64,000 nt of DNA from Sapria himalayana (lineage: Eukaryota > Streptophyta > Magnoliopsida > Malpighiales > Rafflesiaceae). Shown here in pieces: positions 1 to 13,439 of the stretch (position 1 is its first letter; each line of letters opens with the position of its first letter). The notes under the pieces were generated by a model. That model was not told where the DNA came from, searched no databases, and saw nothing but the letters and a program-made list of their open reading frames with translations. The stretch is taken from contig JAREIK010003431.1 of NCBI GenBank assembly GCA_029783825.1, positions 2,357,674-2,421,673 on the forward strand, in the 5' to 3' direction. Made by a program: the position numbers and the translations under genes.

Positions 1-363
1 GTGTGTGTGTGTGTGTCTATTAACAATTTATAATGTTATGTATGGATGTATGTATATATAGACATAAATAAAAACATATATACTATTATGTATGTAAGTC
101 ACCCATAGACATACATACATAAATATATATTGTTGTATATGTGTGTCCTTGTTTTATATATACACATATATGTTTCTATATTTGTGTGTGTGTGTATATA
201 TACACAAACACACATAAACACATACATACTATTGTATAAGTATATGTGTGTGTGTGTGTGTGTGTGTGTATTATTTATTTATATTATTATGTTTGGATAT
301 ATATATACATAGACGTACATGAAAACAAATTATACTATTGTGTCTATATATGTTTGTATGTAG

Positions 364-395
<32 letters not shown>

Positions 396-724
396 GTATA
401 TACAAACATACAAATACAAATACATCAATGTATGTGTGTGTGGGTATATAGACAAAACATACAAATACAAATACATCAATGCATGTGTGTGTGGGTATAT
501 AGACAAAACATACACATATAATATTGTGTGTGTGTAAATACACGGAGACACACAAATAGATACATACTATTTTGTATGTGTCTGTATATACATTATATAC
601 TATTATAAATACCTACATACATACATATTCTATTGTGCATGTGTGTGTGTGTGTGTGTGTCTAATATATAGCTAGACACCCACAAATAGTATATGGGTAC
701 ACATCTATATATGTATATAAATAG

Positions 725-760
<36 letters not shown>

Positions 761-956
761 TATTATATATGTGTGTATGTATACATAAATGCATATTGTT
801 GTGTATGTGTATATATCTATATAGATATACATAATTATATGTGTGTGTGTGTACTTATATATATATATATATATATATTACATACACATGTATTGTTGTG
901 GGTGTATCTATATCTAGATATATACTACTATATGTGTATATATAAGGCTATAGTAC
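1..956. repeat. Microsatellite-rich tract, (GT)n/(CA)n/(TA)n mixed
   Basis: Alternating GT, CA and TA runs fill this stretch, with short AT-rich spacers. It includes a clear two-copy tandem repeat of about 51 bp (units around 408-458 and 459-509, containing TGGGTATATAGACAAAACAT). Open frames across it encode only low-complexity VCVCVC/HTHTHT-type peptides, so no gene is called. The left end of the window cuts into the tract. Confidence 0.9.
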
Positions 957-1612
957 ATAAGAAAAAGCAAAAAAAATATGCATCACATTTTACACACAAG
1001 TCCTCTAATAGTCATGATCAATCCATATCTATAATATGGTAGTGTAGATGCAAAAAATGATTATCATATATGATTCTGAAGGTAGTACTAGTGGTGGCCT
1101 CAATATCATCGATATCTATGAGTCATCATCATCTAGTAACTATTTTGCTCAGTATTAAATCTTTTCAATCATTCAAGCATACAAGTACTTTAATGATATA
1201 TGGTCCCAGCCTAGATTTTCTTTCTAAAATAACATTGATAACCACAAAAAAGAAGACTCCAATATTATGATAGACACTGAAGGAGTCAGTAGATCACATT
1301 CTATCTTAGATAGTATGTGATATGTAGATTCATATGATTTTCACTAATTTGAATATCTAAATTTTTAGTATCATCATATGTAGGATGAAGTAATAATCAA
1401 TATATGGATATTGAGATATCTCACTCTTTTTTGATGAATCATCCAATCATTTGTCCCTAACTAACTAAATAAAAAAGTTATAATCTCTGAATACAACGTC
1501 CATGTTCATACTTGGAGCTTCCCAACAATTATTTTGATACCTAATATCATAATATATAAATATATTATTTTAATTTTTCATAAATACAACCATCATGTTC
1601 TCATTCATCTAT

Positions 1613-1867
1613 TCAATTCATGCATGTGGGGATATATGTTAATATATTTTCTACCTCTCCTACTTTAATCCTAGGATCCATACAAATATTCAAACAATAT
1701 AGATTTGGAATAATGGAGTAGTATTTTAAATTCTTGGTTTCCATCTCGATAGTTATAACACTAAATGTAGGGCATTCTCTATACTTACTTAACATACCAC
1801 TAATATTACTTATACATCCAAGCACGATGTAAGTAGTGGGAGTGTACACAAATAAATACATATTCAT
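1613..1867 (-). pseudogene. hAT transposase fragment (central region)
   Basis: This 84-codon open stretch aligns, without gaps that I can see, to the central part of the transposase coded at 57540-57783. It covers the segment from the VYTPTT motif through CMDPR to the CMN motif. It is a surviving open remnant of old hAT copy 1, not a gene. Confidence 0.8.
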
Positions 1868-1921
1868 ACTATCATAAAAAATCTTTAAGAATTTTTAAAA
1901 AAAGTATATGTAATAGTCTAA

Positions 1922-2684
1922 GGCCTTGTTTGATAAACTATTGAAAATTTTCAAACTATGAAAAATGAAAATATTCAATGGTTTTAATTTTTCTATATAT
2001 TTGATAACAAAATTTTAGGGAGCTCGTAATTAAAATTTTTAAATGAAAAATCATTAAAAATAATAAGCAGGTAGAGGCCTACTTATCATTGAATGTAGAA
2101 AATGCTCAACAAAGAAAAAATTAAAGTGTTCATTTTGTCCTTTCTTTTTTTCCTTTCTTTTTTATTTTCTCATCCATGCTACAATTCAGTTTGTGAATCT
2201 TTCTTTTCCTCCTCCTTTCTCCACCACCACAAATCCTAACCCTTATCCTTTTCAACTAGTTACTCATTAATTTTTATTTTTATATTAAAAGTTTTGATAG
2301 TTTTAAAAAGTTTAGATTCTATTGGTTATTTTTTTAACATATTTATATCTTTTTTGGATATTATGATTTATTTATGGATATGTTTCTAGTGATTTTATTT
2401 AAATAATAATTAATAATTGTAGTGAAAAATAAAATATCATTAGAAACTCAATTTATTTTAGATAATATGTAATACAATGATAATAAGGGTAAATATGTAA
2501 AAAACATAATTTTCAGTATTCGGCATTTACAGTTATCCAACAATATTTTTCTATTCAGCATTCAATTGTCAGTAACTTATCAAACATTTTTTACAATACA
2601 AATTCAATATTGATAAAATTTAACACTTAATTTTTCAATATTTATTTTTCAGTACTTAATTTTTTCAGTTTATCAAACATGCCC
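1922..2684. mobile_element. PIF/Harbinger-like (Tourist-type) MITE, 763 bp
   Basis: The ends are inverted repeats: the left starts GGCCTTGTTTGATAAACT and the right ends AGTTTATCAAACATGCCC, which pair at 16 of 18 positions. A 3-bp TAA duplication flanks both sides (1919-1921 and 2685-2687), as expected for PIF/Harbinger elements. The interior is AT-rich and non-coding, with variants of a TTCAGTA/TCAGTTTATC motif towards the right end. It sits inside the older hAT relic, so it inserted later. An 8-bp duplication, which would point to hAT, is absent. Confidence 0.75.
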
Positions 2685-3689
2685 TAAATCAATAATAAGT
2701 TCGTCACTCTTACTATTGATGTAGTCATGTATCATGTGTTTGTAGCATGACTTTAATATCATGTAGGTATAATTCCAATGGTATTTCATATCTATTTGAA
2801 TTTAAATTTTTTTCTTTTTTAGCCCGTTAATACAAGGTATTGAACTTTTGTTTTATATTAGGCATCCTAAGTTATTTTAGTGAATTTCTTATTTGTTTTT
2901 CAAATTTAGAGCAAAAAACTTTCATTCCCACTTGCACAATTAGGTTAATTATGTGACACAAATACAAACATGAAAATGTTCACCTAATGGCCCATTTCTA
3001 ATTATTTTGACAAACATGGTAATGTAAATATCATTATTCGATAAATTATTTAATATAAAATTATAAATTTTATTATGAATATCATATTTTATAAAGATCC
3101 TCATCATGCACTCATATATGGTAGGATCATCATGAAGATTAAAAATATGAGGAAATTCTATATTTTTTTATTAAGTTTCCACTTAGAATCTATATAGTAG
3201 GTTCTAAGGTATACAAATAATACAACATCATGACTAGTTCACTTGTTAGAATTCGTAAATATCACTCAACTATATTTCTTAAATTCATTAATTATTAATT
3301 ATTCTATAATTTATATTATTTTATTATGTCATTCCTACTAGTGAACCTAGGAATTCTACAATAAGTTAATTGGAGATAGGTCTATATAATATTGATTACC
3401 CTAAGATTCTCTATAACTATAATAAGAAGACCTATGATAGCAATCAATTTGGTCATATATTTTCTCACAAAGTCATTAAGGTAAATAATGAAGTTCAATG
3501 AAGTTGAAGTTGATTCAACTCCAAAGGCTCTGCCATTTAGTTGTGTTTGCTTGGGATTTAATGAATCATATTTTTTGGTGCATTGATCGATATGTCTTTT
3601 AAGATGGCTATTACCACCAGTACTCCAATATACATATATTTTTTTAGTAGTTTAGATAGTATTAATTATGATAAAACATACATATCTAC

Positions 3690-4140
3690 TTTTTGGTGTA
3701 TTGATCAACATGTCTCCATGGTAAAGTACCAAGAGAAAAACTATGAGTTCATCATTGGGATAGCCTCAATAGTGATAACCTTGTATGTTGTTAGAGAAAG
3801 AGTTATTATACAACAAAACAACCTGTGTTTTGTATCCAAACTCAATATAATTTAAATTATTTGAATATACATCACATAAATTAAGTGAACAAACGATTGT
3901 ATCAAAGAGTCATATCAAAATCTCTAATCATCTTCTATACTAGAATTTTATTATCTTATTGTTGATCGACAAAACTACTGATATAATTCCTATGGATTAA
4001 TATCTAGACAAAATTATTATTTACTACTTATATAACACATATACTTATTGATCTATATTGATGAGATACACTTACTAATATACTTTTAGGATACTATCTA
4101 ACTAATAAAATTGAGTAGTATAACAAAGTGATAACAAGTT
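3690..4140 (+). repeat. Relic of a gypsy LTR 3' portion
   Basis: This block is similar in sequence and order to 12310-12765 and 15630-16060. The shared run goes from 'gtaccaag..gataac' through 'acatcacataaatta' to 'ctaataaaatt'. The two other copies end LTR-like blocks, and a primer-binding-site-like motif follows directly here. I therefore read it as the end of a 5' LTR whose upstream part was lost or displaced next to the hAT relic. Confidence 0.5.
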
Positions 4141-4142
4141 TT

Positions 4143-4150
4143 TGGTATCA
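4143..4150 (+). other. Possible primer binding site (initiator Met tRNA type)
   Basis: TGGTATCA matches the first eight bases of the initiator methionyl-tRNA primer site used by many plant LTR retrotransposons. It lies just after the LTR-like block and before gag-like sequence, which is the right order. The match does not extend beyond these eight bases. Confidence 0.35.
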
Positions 4151-4479
4151 TTATTAGGAATTGTTTAGTTAGGTTAGTAAACATGAGTTGATATAACTAT
4201 TCTTGAGAAAAGATAATTTTTTAATAGTTTAGAGAAATTTTCATAAATTTTCCCAAATCCAATAGTTAGTCATGTAATCTTGTTTGAAAAGTAGATTGTT
4301 ATTTTTTATATTTTGCTTGTCCATTTTCTTTATTAACCACCTTTTATGAATAAAAACTTTAAAATTGAGCTAACCTATCTTGACCTAAAAATTCAGAAAA
4401 CTAGGAGAATAGTTTCAAAACAAAGAGCTGAAAAAAAGCTTTTGAAAAAAATTAGTAGTAATAAAGAACCTTAAGGCAG

Positions 4480-5300
4480 TGATGTGCAAGCTATTCAATT
4501 GTTCACCCACCACTACATATTAAATGATTATTGGAAATCATTAATGATGGATAGATATTTTAGTATTTGAAAGCAACTCATGGAAGTAAACTATTTTGAG
4601 TTGAAACTAAGTCTAATAGTGATGGTTCAATATTACTAGCATAACATATGGATATCATAGGTTATTTTGGATATGTCATAATATTTTTGGAACTATGTGA
4701 CATGGTAATGATGATTGGAATTAGCCCAAATACAATAAGGTTATATTTATTATCATTCTCATTAAGGGATAATGCATAAAGTTGGTTCTAGTATTTATCT
4801 CATAACACAATTAAAAGTTTGGATGAACTTGTGAGAGTCGTTCTCACTAATTTTTTTCTCACATCAAATTACTTCTCAATTATGAAGTGAGATAAGCTAA
4901 TTTTGATAGGATGAGTAAAATATTTTATATGATGTTTGATATCATTTTAAGGAGTTATAAAGGAGGTACTCTCAACATAGGTTTGAATTTTGATTAAAAG
5001 CCCAAATTTCTACAATGGATTGCATTATATGATGAAGTATATTATTGATGTGGCCATGGGCAATTCGATTATGAATAAATTATCTGATAAAACATATTAT
5101 TTATTTGAAAAACTAGTAAAAAACATTTGTCAATCTCCAACTAATTGTTCATTTGGGAGAAGATAAACTATAGTATTGGAGTTGGACCAATTCATCACAA
5201 TTGAAGTGAAAATAAAGATTTTCCTAAGAAATGATGAAACCCAATAGGAAAAGAGAAGATGATTGAGATAAATCATCATTTTCAATCATACGAAATTGTG
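4480..5300 (+). pseudogene. Ty3/gypsy gag remnant
   Basis: Conceptual translation across several frameshifts recovers the plant gypsy gag pattern: a 'PNTIRLYLFSFSLRD' type segment near 4730-4770, then a W-containing stretch and 'LDELVR..LTNFF' near 4810-4850. In the family this is the capsid-like domain. It is broken by many stops. It belongs with the protease-like remnant downstream. Confidence 0.6.
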
Positions 5301-5847
5301 AACTTAGATATTATTTATCAAATGGAAAAAGCCAATAGATTGCAAGGTAAATGGTACATGATTTGACACAAAATTAATATTATAATGCATTATTAGCCAA
5401 ACATGAGAAATCATGAAAACTTTTTTTATGAAGGCTATAAGAGTGAGCAACATAACATTGATCAAGCTCCAATAAACTTTGAGAATAATTTGGTGAGCTA
5501 ATAATCGAGGATCAAGATTGAATTGTTAACATCCAAGAAGAGAAGAGAAGTTGGCTCTAGAAGATTGAATGAATATCATATTGCTAGAACTAATAAAGAG
5601 AAACAATAACAAGATACTTGGATCAGGAGGCTTGAAGAGAGATTGGATCACTTGAGTTTGGTATTGAGGAAGATAATTAAATTTGATAATTAGCATTATC
5701 GATGAAGAGAAAAAAAATTAATAAACACCAAGTCATACGAAGACAAATCCCAAGAATTTCCCATCTATATTACTTCAAAGTAGAAAATAGTTAGAGGGGC
5801 AATGCATTGATCAAGAGTTTTCTAGAAATTTTAGAGCAAATAGTACC

Positions 5848-6770
5848 ATGACTTCCCAAAAAGTCATGGCTACCACAGAGAATTTCCAAAAAATCATGGC
5901 GCCCACTAAAAATATTTTCATAGATAAATGTTATAGCATTGTGATACCTCACAAATTTGTGACTCTAGTAGAAGTGTCAACCCAACTCTCACCAAATGAA
6001 GGAAGTGAAGAAATAAAGAAGTGGATGAAGTTTACATTAGTCTATGGACATAAAGCAATAAATCAAAAAAAGCTAAGGTTACATTTCCAATAAATACTTA
6101 GAGTAATTTCTCAAAATATTCTAAAAACTAGAAGTGAATATACCATTCATCAAAGCTCTTGCCCAAATACCATACTATGTAAAGTTTTTGAAAGATATCA
6201 TGAGTAGTAAGAAGAAGTTAGATATGTATGTGATAATTAATAAGATTGAGAAGTATAATATAATTATTCAAAGAATACTTTTAAGGAAATTGAAAGATCC
6301 TAGAAGTTTTACTATACCTTATAGCATAAAAGACCACATATTTTAGAAGGCATGTGTACCTTGAGATCAAGTATCAACTTTATATTCTTGTTGATTGCAT
6401 GAAGGTTGAATCTTAGAAAAATCACTACAAGAAATCTCTCACTCTAAATGGCTGATCAAACTATCAAACACTCGAATGAAATTATTAAAGATGTTTTAGT
6501 TAATATTAGTATCTTACTTTTTTCTAATAGATTTTATTATGTTTGATATAGAGAAAAATAATTATGCACCATTAATTATGAGAAAGATATTTTTGGTCAT
6601 TGGACAAGCCATTATTGACATCAAGAAAGGGGAGTTCACACTTCATATTAGCGGGGAGCATGTAAAATTTAATTTTTACAAATGATTGTGGGTTTAGATG
6701 ATAATAATGATATGATAGAGTGTTGAAGAATAGATAATCTTCTGTGTATAACAATGCACCAAAAAGTGGA
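5848..6770 (+). pseudogene. Ty3/gypsy gag-protease junction remnant
   Basis: Two open stretches, 5848-6093 and 6134-6346, flank a short gap. The second reads NIPFIKALAQIPYYVKFLKD and later LKDPRSFTIPYSI, the hallmark linker before the aspartic protease of Athila/Tat-type plant gypsy elements. Further on, 6440-6520 resembles 'LADRSIK..EDVLV' and 6590-6680 resembles 'GQAIIDIKKGE', both from the protease region. The catalytic segment is destroyed. Reverse transcriptase and integrase do not follow, because LTR-like DNA begins near 7050. Confidence 0.7.
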
Positions 6771-9572
6771 CTTTTAGTAGAAGGATTTTGTATAAATTTA
6801 GTCAGATGAAGATAAAAGTGATGACCTAGAATAACAACTTTGGACCTAAGAAAATGATGTAAATGACAAAAATGATGAGGAAAGAACTACTTTGGAATTA
6901 CAAAATTAAAGAAAATGAGGATGATGACTATTATGAGGTCACGATATTCATTAAAGTCATTAACTAAGAGAAATCTAATATAGATAACTTTAAGAAAGCT
7001 GAGAAAACTAATGAGTGAAGACATGGCTTAGATAGAAATTATGAATGATTTGATCAATGAAAAAGTGTTTGGAGTTTAAACTATTGAATATTCATAGGTA
7101 TTTTGGAGCATTAGGATGCTATGTTGGCATATTATGAGAGAAATTATGGAATGATTTCACAACTTTGGAGTTTTGGTGAGTTTTAGTTAATGGACATGAA
7201 ATCAATAGGTTTTTGGAGGGGTTAATCATTTAAGATAAATTAATGAAAATCAATAGGTTTTTTAACATTCATTTTTGGCTAAAACTTTATCTTATTGGTC
7301 GTGAAAATCATTGTATGTCACAACCCTACCAACTCATTCGCATAATTCTTTAATTTTGAAACACATTCTTGGTGGTTGTACTATTAACATGAGTCATATA
7401 TAGTCATATCTATCTCATAAAATTTAAATAGTTGTAATATTAATTTTACTTCACAATAACCAAGTACCCCACTAGTGCTCAAGGTCATGGCTAAATCTAA
7501 GAATTATTAATTTATCTTTAATATGGCTCTATAGTCTAAAGTTAGAATCGTAGATTTTTTAAATAGCAATGACTTTTGAGCTGTAGAAATTTATAGACCC
7601 AAAACTAATTAGGCTAAAGTTATGCTGCAGAGGTGTCAAATGAGACGTGCCATACCTGCATGGCTCGGTATTAGGTGGCCCAATTAGGCCAATGAGTTGT
7701 GTGGTAGAAATTTATAGATTCGGGCCAAGTTGTGCCAGATCATGTTGGTCCATGCAGATTCAAGCTATTTCGGGCTCATATATTCCAGCCTAGCCTAGCA
7801 TAACTAGGACTCCAAGACTGACTCACACTTGAGTTACTATCAACATCTCGATCTCACCCCCACTTCCCCACCAGTCGTAGAATTGTGGATTAATTATTTT
7901 AATATTTTTTATAAATTTTATATTTTAAGTTACTTGTTAGTTACCCTTTATGAGTTATAATATTACATTATTTATTTATTTCACATAAATCACAAAAAAA
8001 TAAATTCGTTTACACAAATAACAAAATATAATAAATAATAAAAAATTTTCAAAAAACATATTCATCATTCATCATTTAATCCAAAAATAAATAAAATAAT
8101 ATAAAGTCACAACTTATAATAACAACATAAAATAAAAATTATTGATCTCAATCATAATAATGCAAGCTCAATCCCAATACCAATTGGTATAAGTATGCAA
8201 CTAATCATCATCATGTAAGCATCTGATGGTATCACTGGCAGTGGGCACAATCTTTTCAAATCCCACTAGTCATCATTTGCCAGTAAATCATTCACTCTTA
8301 TTCCAGCATGATCCTCGATGCTAATCCTTGAATTCTCCCAATCTTTCATTTATGCTAGTACCTCAATGATATTTAACCACAATCTTGATCTCCTATCCGA
8401 AATCACATAGACTACAATTGAAAAAGTAAACTTTGATGATATGCTCGACACCGGAAGAGTCAGTAGATTCTATATTATCTTAGATAGCATAGGATATGTG
8501 GGCTCATATGATTTTTACCATTATAAAATATCAAGGTTCTTATTATCATTATGTGATATGATTGAGTAGTAATTACTATCTAATCCACTCACTAACTAAA
8601 TAGAGAAATCATCATTTCCAAATATGGTGTCTATGTGTGTACTCAGAGCTTTACTATAACTACTATCATACTTAGTATCATAGTATGTAAATAACTCAGA
8701 AAACTTATTATAAATGACCCCTTTAGGTTGGTGTTCTTGGTTCATTCATGAGGAAATATGTCAAAATATTCTTTACCTTTTCCACCTTAACCCTATGGTC
8801 CATGTAGGGAGCCAGACAATAAAGAAATGGAATAGTGGATTAGTACTTTAAATACTTGGTTTCCATCTCAAATCAATAGTCATGTTACTAAATGTCAGGT
8901 CATCTCTAAACCTCATAAATATGCTACTAATGTTGCATATGCACCTGGGTGCAATACAAGTGGTGGGAGTTTAAACTAATGAAACATATTCATCATGTCA
9001 TAAATAATTTTTATAAATTTCATAAATGGAATTTTTATATCCTAGTCTTTTTCCTCAATAATAAGTTCATCACTCTTATTATTGACGTAGTAGATATTAC
9101 ATGTTCATATCTAATACATTACTCTAACATCATGTATGTGTAATTCTAATGATGTCTAATATCTATTTGGAATTTCTTCTTCTTTAGATGGGTAGACAAA
9201 TCAATACTACCAAACTTTTATTGTCTACTAGGCATCCAAAAATATTTTAGAAAGTTACGTATTTTTTCTAGAGTGGTAGAAACAACTTTCATCACTGCTT
9301 GTAATATCAGGTTAATTATGTGACACATGTATCTAATATGAAAAAATCTTTTCTAATGGGTCATCTTTAATGGTTGGGCTATCAATAATGATACTATATA
9401 TTTTATTTTGAATATTATATTTTCTAAAGATTCTCATCATGTACTCATATATGGTTGGGCTATCAAGAGGATGAAAAATCTCTAAAAATCCTAATATATT
9501 TTTATTTAATATTTATTTAGAATCTACATAGTGAGCGGTGTGGTATATAAAAGATGTATTGTCATGACTAGT

Positions 9573-9903
9573 CTAGATATCAAATGTCATGGACACCATG
9601 ACATAATATTCTTTAAAATCATTAGTTATTATTTGTTTTTTTAACTTATAATATTTTAGTATGTTATTCCTATATGTGGACCCTGGAATCCTATGATATG
9701 TAGGCTGAAAATATGTTTCTATGATACTGACCACCCTTAGTTGAACTAGATCCAACCTCTAAAACCACACCACTAAGTTGGGTTTGCCTAGGATCTAATG
9801 CATCATATTTTTTGGTATAATATTTGACATGTCTTTTTAGGTGCCCAATCTCATATGCACACCTACAAGTATATATTTTTTTATAATACTTGCATTGTGT
9901 CAA
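9573..9903 (-). pseudogene. hAT transposase N-terminal remnant with BED finger
   Basis: Two overlapping minus-strand open stretches (9691-9903 and 9573-9755) match the N-terminal half of the transposase coded at 56461-56920. Shared features are [22 protein letters not shown] and SSS. Then, after a frameshift, come Y-Q-TYFQP-YHRIPGST and a segment corresponding to the D-containing TSDIW motif. The second finger cysteine is replaced (CKYY instead of CKYC). It is not functional, but it shows the ancestral frame at the point where the younger copy is broken. Confidence 0.8.
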
Positions 9904-10369
9904 TTTTTCATCAACGTCCCCAACATTTTATTTTATATAATGTTAAAGTAAGTCCATTCTAAAGATGTTATTCTAGTTTTTTATTTTTTAGATTTTTGAG
10001 TTTAGGTCAAAGTCATGGGAGAAAACATGGTTTCGGCAGCCTCGTACCTTTCCATAGGGTTATCAATATTTAAATTATCTATATTTATGTTAATATTAAT
10101 CTAATTATCATTAAATTCACTATTTATCATTTAAAATTTTTTAAAATTATTAATTATATTCTACATTCTAATTTCTAAATTAAAAATTATTTGATATTAA
10201 ATTATTAATAAAAATTAAAAAAAACTAAATAAAATTAATAAAATAATACCCATTTGTGGAATACCAAATATGGAAATGATAGAAAAAGCCACACCTCCTG
10301 CACCACTATCTGTTGTCCTTTCCTGAGTCTCGAAAGCGAAGCCAAAGCAAAAGCAAATAGCAAAATACA

Positions 10370-10490
10370 AAATCGAGAGTTGAGAGAGAGATGAGATGAG
10401 AGAGAGAGAGTGAGAATTAAGATATTGAGGAGTGTGAGAGTGTGAGAGTGTGAGAGTGAGGTGAGATTGAGAGAGAGAGGGGAGGAGAGA
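10370..10490. repeat. GA-rich (purine) low-complexity tract
   Basis: Repeated GAGA, GTGAGA and GAGATGAGA units form a purine-rich run in the 5' untranslated part of old hAT copy 2. The younger copy has the same tract on the opposite strand near 56050-56100 (CTCTCTCTC), so it is a family feature rather than host DNA. Confidence 0.7.
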
Positions 10491-12765
10491 AATATTATAA
10501 AGATTAGAAAAATAATTAATAAAATAAATCTATTATTGTTTTAATGATTAAATAATGCAAAAACCTGATATTAATTGGATCTTTTGCCCTAGCAATTAGG
10601 AGTGCATCCAATGGCCTTGACGCACTTAGTGTTTTTTTAAAAGGCGCCCCTCATGTGTGGCATGTCCATGTGATCCGAGACCGGACACCCTTAACCAACA
10701 CGTGGTAGTTAAAAAAAAAAAAACTTGCCGCGTGTAAAAGGCAAGGAGTTTTTTTTAATAAAATATTATTTTTTAAAAACAACTAGCTGGTAACCTACCA
10801 TGATGCTGGATATTATTCTGGGTCATGCCATGTTGGGCCAGTCATGTCTCAGTCAGGCCATGCCTCGGGTCATGACTAGGCCGCCTGACCCACTTGTTGC
10901 CTCTAAGTTGTGACTATTATTTAGAATTGTGACTTTTGGCACACTAAAAGTTACAAGGAACATTACTCAAATATGATCATTGCTCAAAGCCATGACTCTT
11001 ATCCTCAAAGAAAAATAAATTAGATATTTTATGCTTGAGATAATTACTAGTATCACGATATTTATGCATTTCTCAATGAGAGAAAAGAATACCAGTATCA
11101 TCGCCACCCACAATGTTACAAACACTTGATAACATATTAAAAGTAAATTTTGTGTGGTGGCCATTTCTCAATGCCTTGACCACATGATACATGAGATCTT
11201 TTCGGTGTCATGACTATATCATAGTATCATGACCATATAATAATTAAGAAGGACCTATGATAATATTGTGACTTTATCATAGTGTCATCCAATAAATCAA
11301 TATTATAAGTCCTTCACCATGACATGACCATTTTCCAACACCTTAGCCCTTTATTAAAGACAAGAAAGTAAATGCATGAAGTTGAGGTCACTTCACAACA
11401 CTATGACTTTGTCTTGTAGAGACATTCAACCAAATTCATGACCATGGTCAGTGCAATGAATTTGGATTATAGAAAGATCAAGATACAATCTAGATTTGCA
11501 TCCACTTCAAAGAGTCGTGACCTCAAGCTTAAGAGATGAAGACCGAAGTTATGATTTTTTTCTAAAAGTTGTGACTTCTTATGTAAAGTAGTATAAAATT
11601 ACTCGAGTATAAAAGTGAAAGATAAAGAAATTCAAGGGATCTATTTCATTCTTCTTTCTCTCCCTTCATGTAACAAGCAAAGCTAAGGCAACTATCAAAC
11701 ACTAAAAGAAAAGTTCACTCTCTATTACAATTACACAAGCAAGCATAGGTTGCAATACCTAGTTCAATCCATAGAGTTGGGGGGCATAGCTTTCAAATTG
11801 ACCATCTCTAAAGTAGATTTGAAAAACTATATCAAAATAGCATGAGTCAGAGTTTGTGTAATTTGAATATATGTGACGTGAAATGGTTTTTATTTAAGAA
11901 TGAATGTGTTTGATTTATGTTGTGTTCTTAATATTAATAGATGATGATTAAATAAAAATTAAACTAAGGTTTTGATTATTAGAAGGTTTGAGTGAGATTG
12001 TTGTGGTGGATAGTGGTAGGTAAACCATAAGACTCACTTATACATATGGTAGGAAAAAAGTTACAATGCTTCTAACTATGGTGCATGAGATAAATATACA
12101 TTGAAACCTAAAATTTTGGTATGTTAATCAGCATAAGTATTGTGCTTATGAAGTAGAAAGTATGAACACATTTACATACCAATTCTTTGGTCTTTGTCAC
12201 ACCTAAGGCTAGAGAATAAGAGTGTCCATATAAAGCAAGTATCAAGGATAGTTAATGAAATTGCCGAAAATATACGAGATTATAAATGACTCTCGAGTAG
12301 AGATAATTATCATCTCAATGGTGATGTAATGAGGGGATAACTATGAAGAAGATCATTATTGGGAAAAACTCAATGGTGATAACTACCTTATATATCATTT
12401 GGAAAAGGAGTTATTACATAATACCCTCACTTTCATTTTGTGTCCAACATAATATAAGCCAAGCAACTTAAATATTATTATCACATAAATTAAATGAACA
12501 AACTCATAGACCTAAAATTGTCTAATAATTTGTATATGAATTTTACTAAAAAGTAATTATCTCATTAATGAATAATTAAACTACTGATACAATCTCTATT
12601 AGATTGATATTTAGATGAAAGTCTACTTTACTAGCTACTTGTATGACACATACACTTGTGAATTTCTTTTGATGATATATTCTCATTAATGAGCTTTTGA
12701 GATATTATCTAACCAATAAAATTAGACAACACAACAAAATCATAGTACAAAGTCATTGCCATTGC

Positions 12766-13260
12766 CAACTCCATGACTTTGGTGTTTTTGAATGAATTTT
12801 TTAATTAAAAACTCAAAAACAAGGCCATGACTATGCACAACAACAGGAATTTTGGGGCAAATAAAAAAATTAGCCAAGAAATGCTCAATGACAAAGCCAT
12901 GGATGTGCATAGCATAGATAATTTGGGGTTACAGAAAGAAATAGGCCAAAAAACTAAAAGACAAAGTAATGGTTATGCTTATTACCACAACTTTGAAGAT
13001 ATAGGAAGAATTGGGCAAGCAACTAAAAAGAAGCTATAATGTTCATAAAATTCATAAAAACTAAAGAAGAAAATATCAAATAATAAGTATTTGAAGAAAC
13101 AAAAAAAAGGAAATAAAATAGTAGATACAAAAGCTAGCATTGGACTGTCGAGATCACCAACGAAGACAAGGTGGTATTGCTGGTCTAGCTATGTATGTTA
13201 AATAAAGAGCTGTTTGGAAGGCAACCCAAGGAGGTTTTTTTTCGCATTAGTGATTTAATA
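12766..13260 (+). mobile_element. Gypsy 3' internal fragment
   Basis: Between the two LTR-like blocks lies a short internal fragment. Near 13205-13232 it carries 'GAGCTGTTTGGAAGGCAACC', a form of the GGGAGGCAACCCA motif that commonly follows pol in plant Athila/Tat-type gypsy elements. The open stretch 12827-13039 gives a low-complexity Asn/Lys-rich peptide with internal repeats of about 70 bp ('catgactatgcaca..', 'catggatgtgcatag..', 'aatggttatgcttat..'). I do not call it a gene. Confidence 0.5.
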
Positions 13261-13439
13261 AATACCTTGTATCCATCACATAAATGATTATACATACCCA
13301 ACATTTTTATAAGTATAGTCACAAAACTCAACCCTTGTCTTGACTATTAATATGTTCACTAAACATTACACCATTATTTTGAGACACTATTACACTCAAA
13401 CCTATTCATAGAGAAAAGATATTTTTTGAGATGAGATAG

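Larger units (their letters stand above)
960..3690 (-). mobile_element. Decayed hAT transposon (old copy 1), minus strand, interrupted by a MITE
   Basis: Read on the minus strand, this is a relic of the same hAT family as the 55467-59143 element. The best-preserved part is 1613-1867. Its translation parallels the middle of the better-preserved transposase, with shared words such as VYTPTT, METK-LKY and CMDPR. The 3' end of the transposase is around 1070-1330, and the start of the BED-finger region is recognisable near 3580-3640. Stops and frameshifts are everywhere, so no protein is possible. A separate MITE splits the copy at 1922-2684. Terminal repeats were not located, so both limits are approximate. 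Confidence 0.75.
7626..10909 (-). mobile_element. Decayed hAT transposon (old copy 2), minus strand
   Basis: The left end carries AGAGGTGTCAAATGAG and the right end a decayed counterpart (CACTTGTTGCCTCTA). The direct flanks AGTTATGC and AGTTGTGA agree at 6 of 8 positions, a plausible eroded target-site duplication. The empty-site counterpart is present in block L2 near 14050 ('gccgaagttatagaaatt'), which supports the boundaries. On the minus strand the order is a GC-rich terminal region, BED finger, transposase body, AT-rich 3' region, GC-rich end. All frames are broken. Confidence 0.75.
7050..12765 (+). mobile_element. Gypsy LTR-like block L1, split by a hAT insertion
   Basis: With the hAT at about 7626-10909 removed, the remaining sequence is collinear with block L2 at 13440-16060. 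Shared segments include the start ('gtattttgg..tta..atg'), the 'cttggctaaaact' segment, the 'catgactttt' rich middle, and the final 450 bp up to the 'aaccaataaaatt' stretch. The shared start, end and position after gag/protease remnants suggest an LTR about 2.4 kb long. Exact TG...CA termini could not be fixed. Confidence 0.5.

Noticed and set aside
130..1042. Open frames of 60-94 codons on both strands.
   Set aside because: They are translations of GT/CA/TA microsatellites and encode only low-complexity peptides.
6423..6435. CACTACAAGAAAT, which looks like the terminus of a CACTA transposon.
   Set aside because: It lies inside the gypsy protease-region remnant, where the surrounding translation (LADRSIK..EDVLV type) continues through it. 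No partner terminus or 3-bp duplication was seen.
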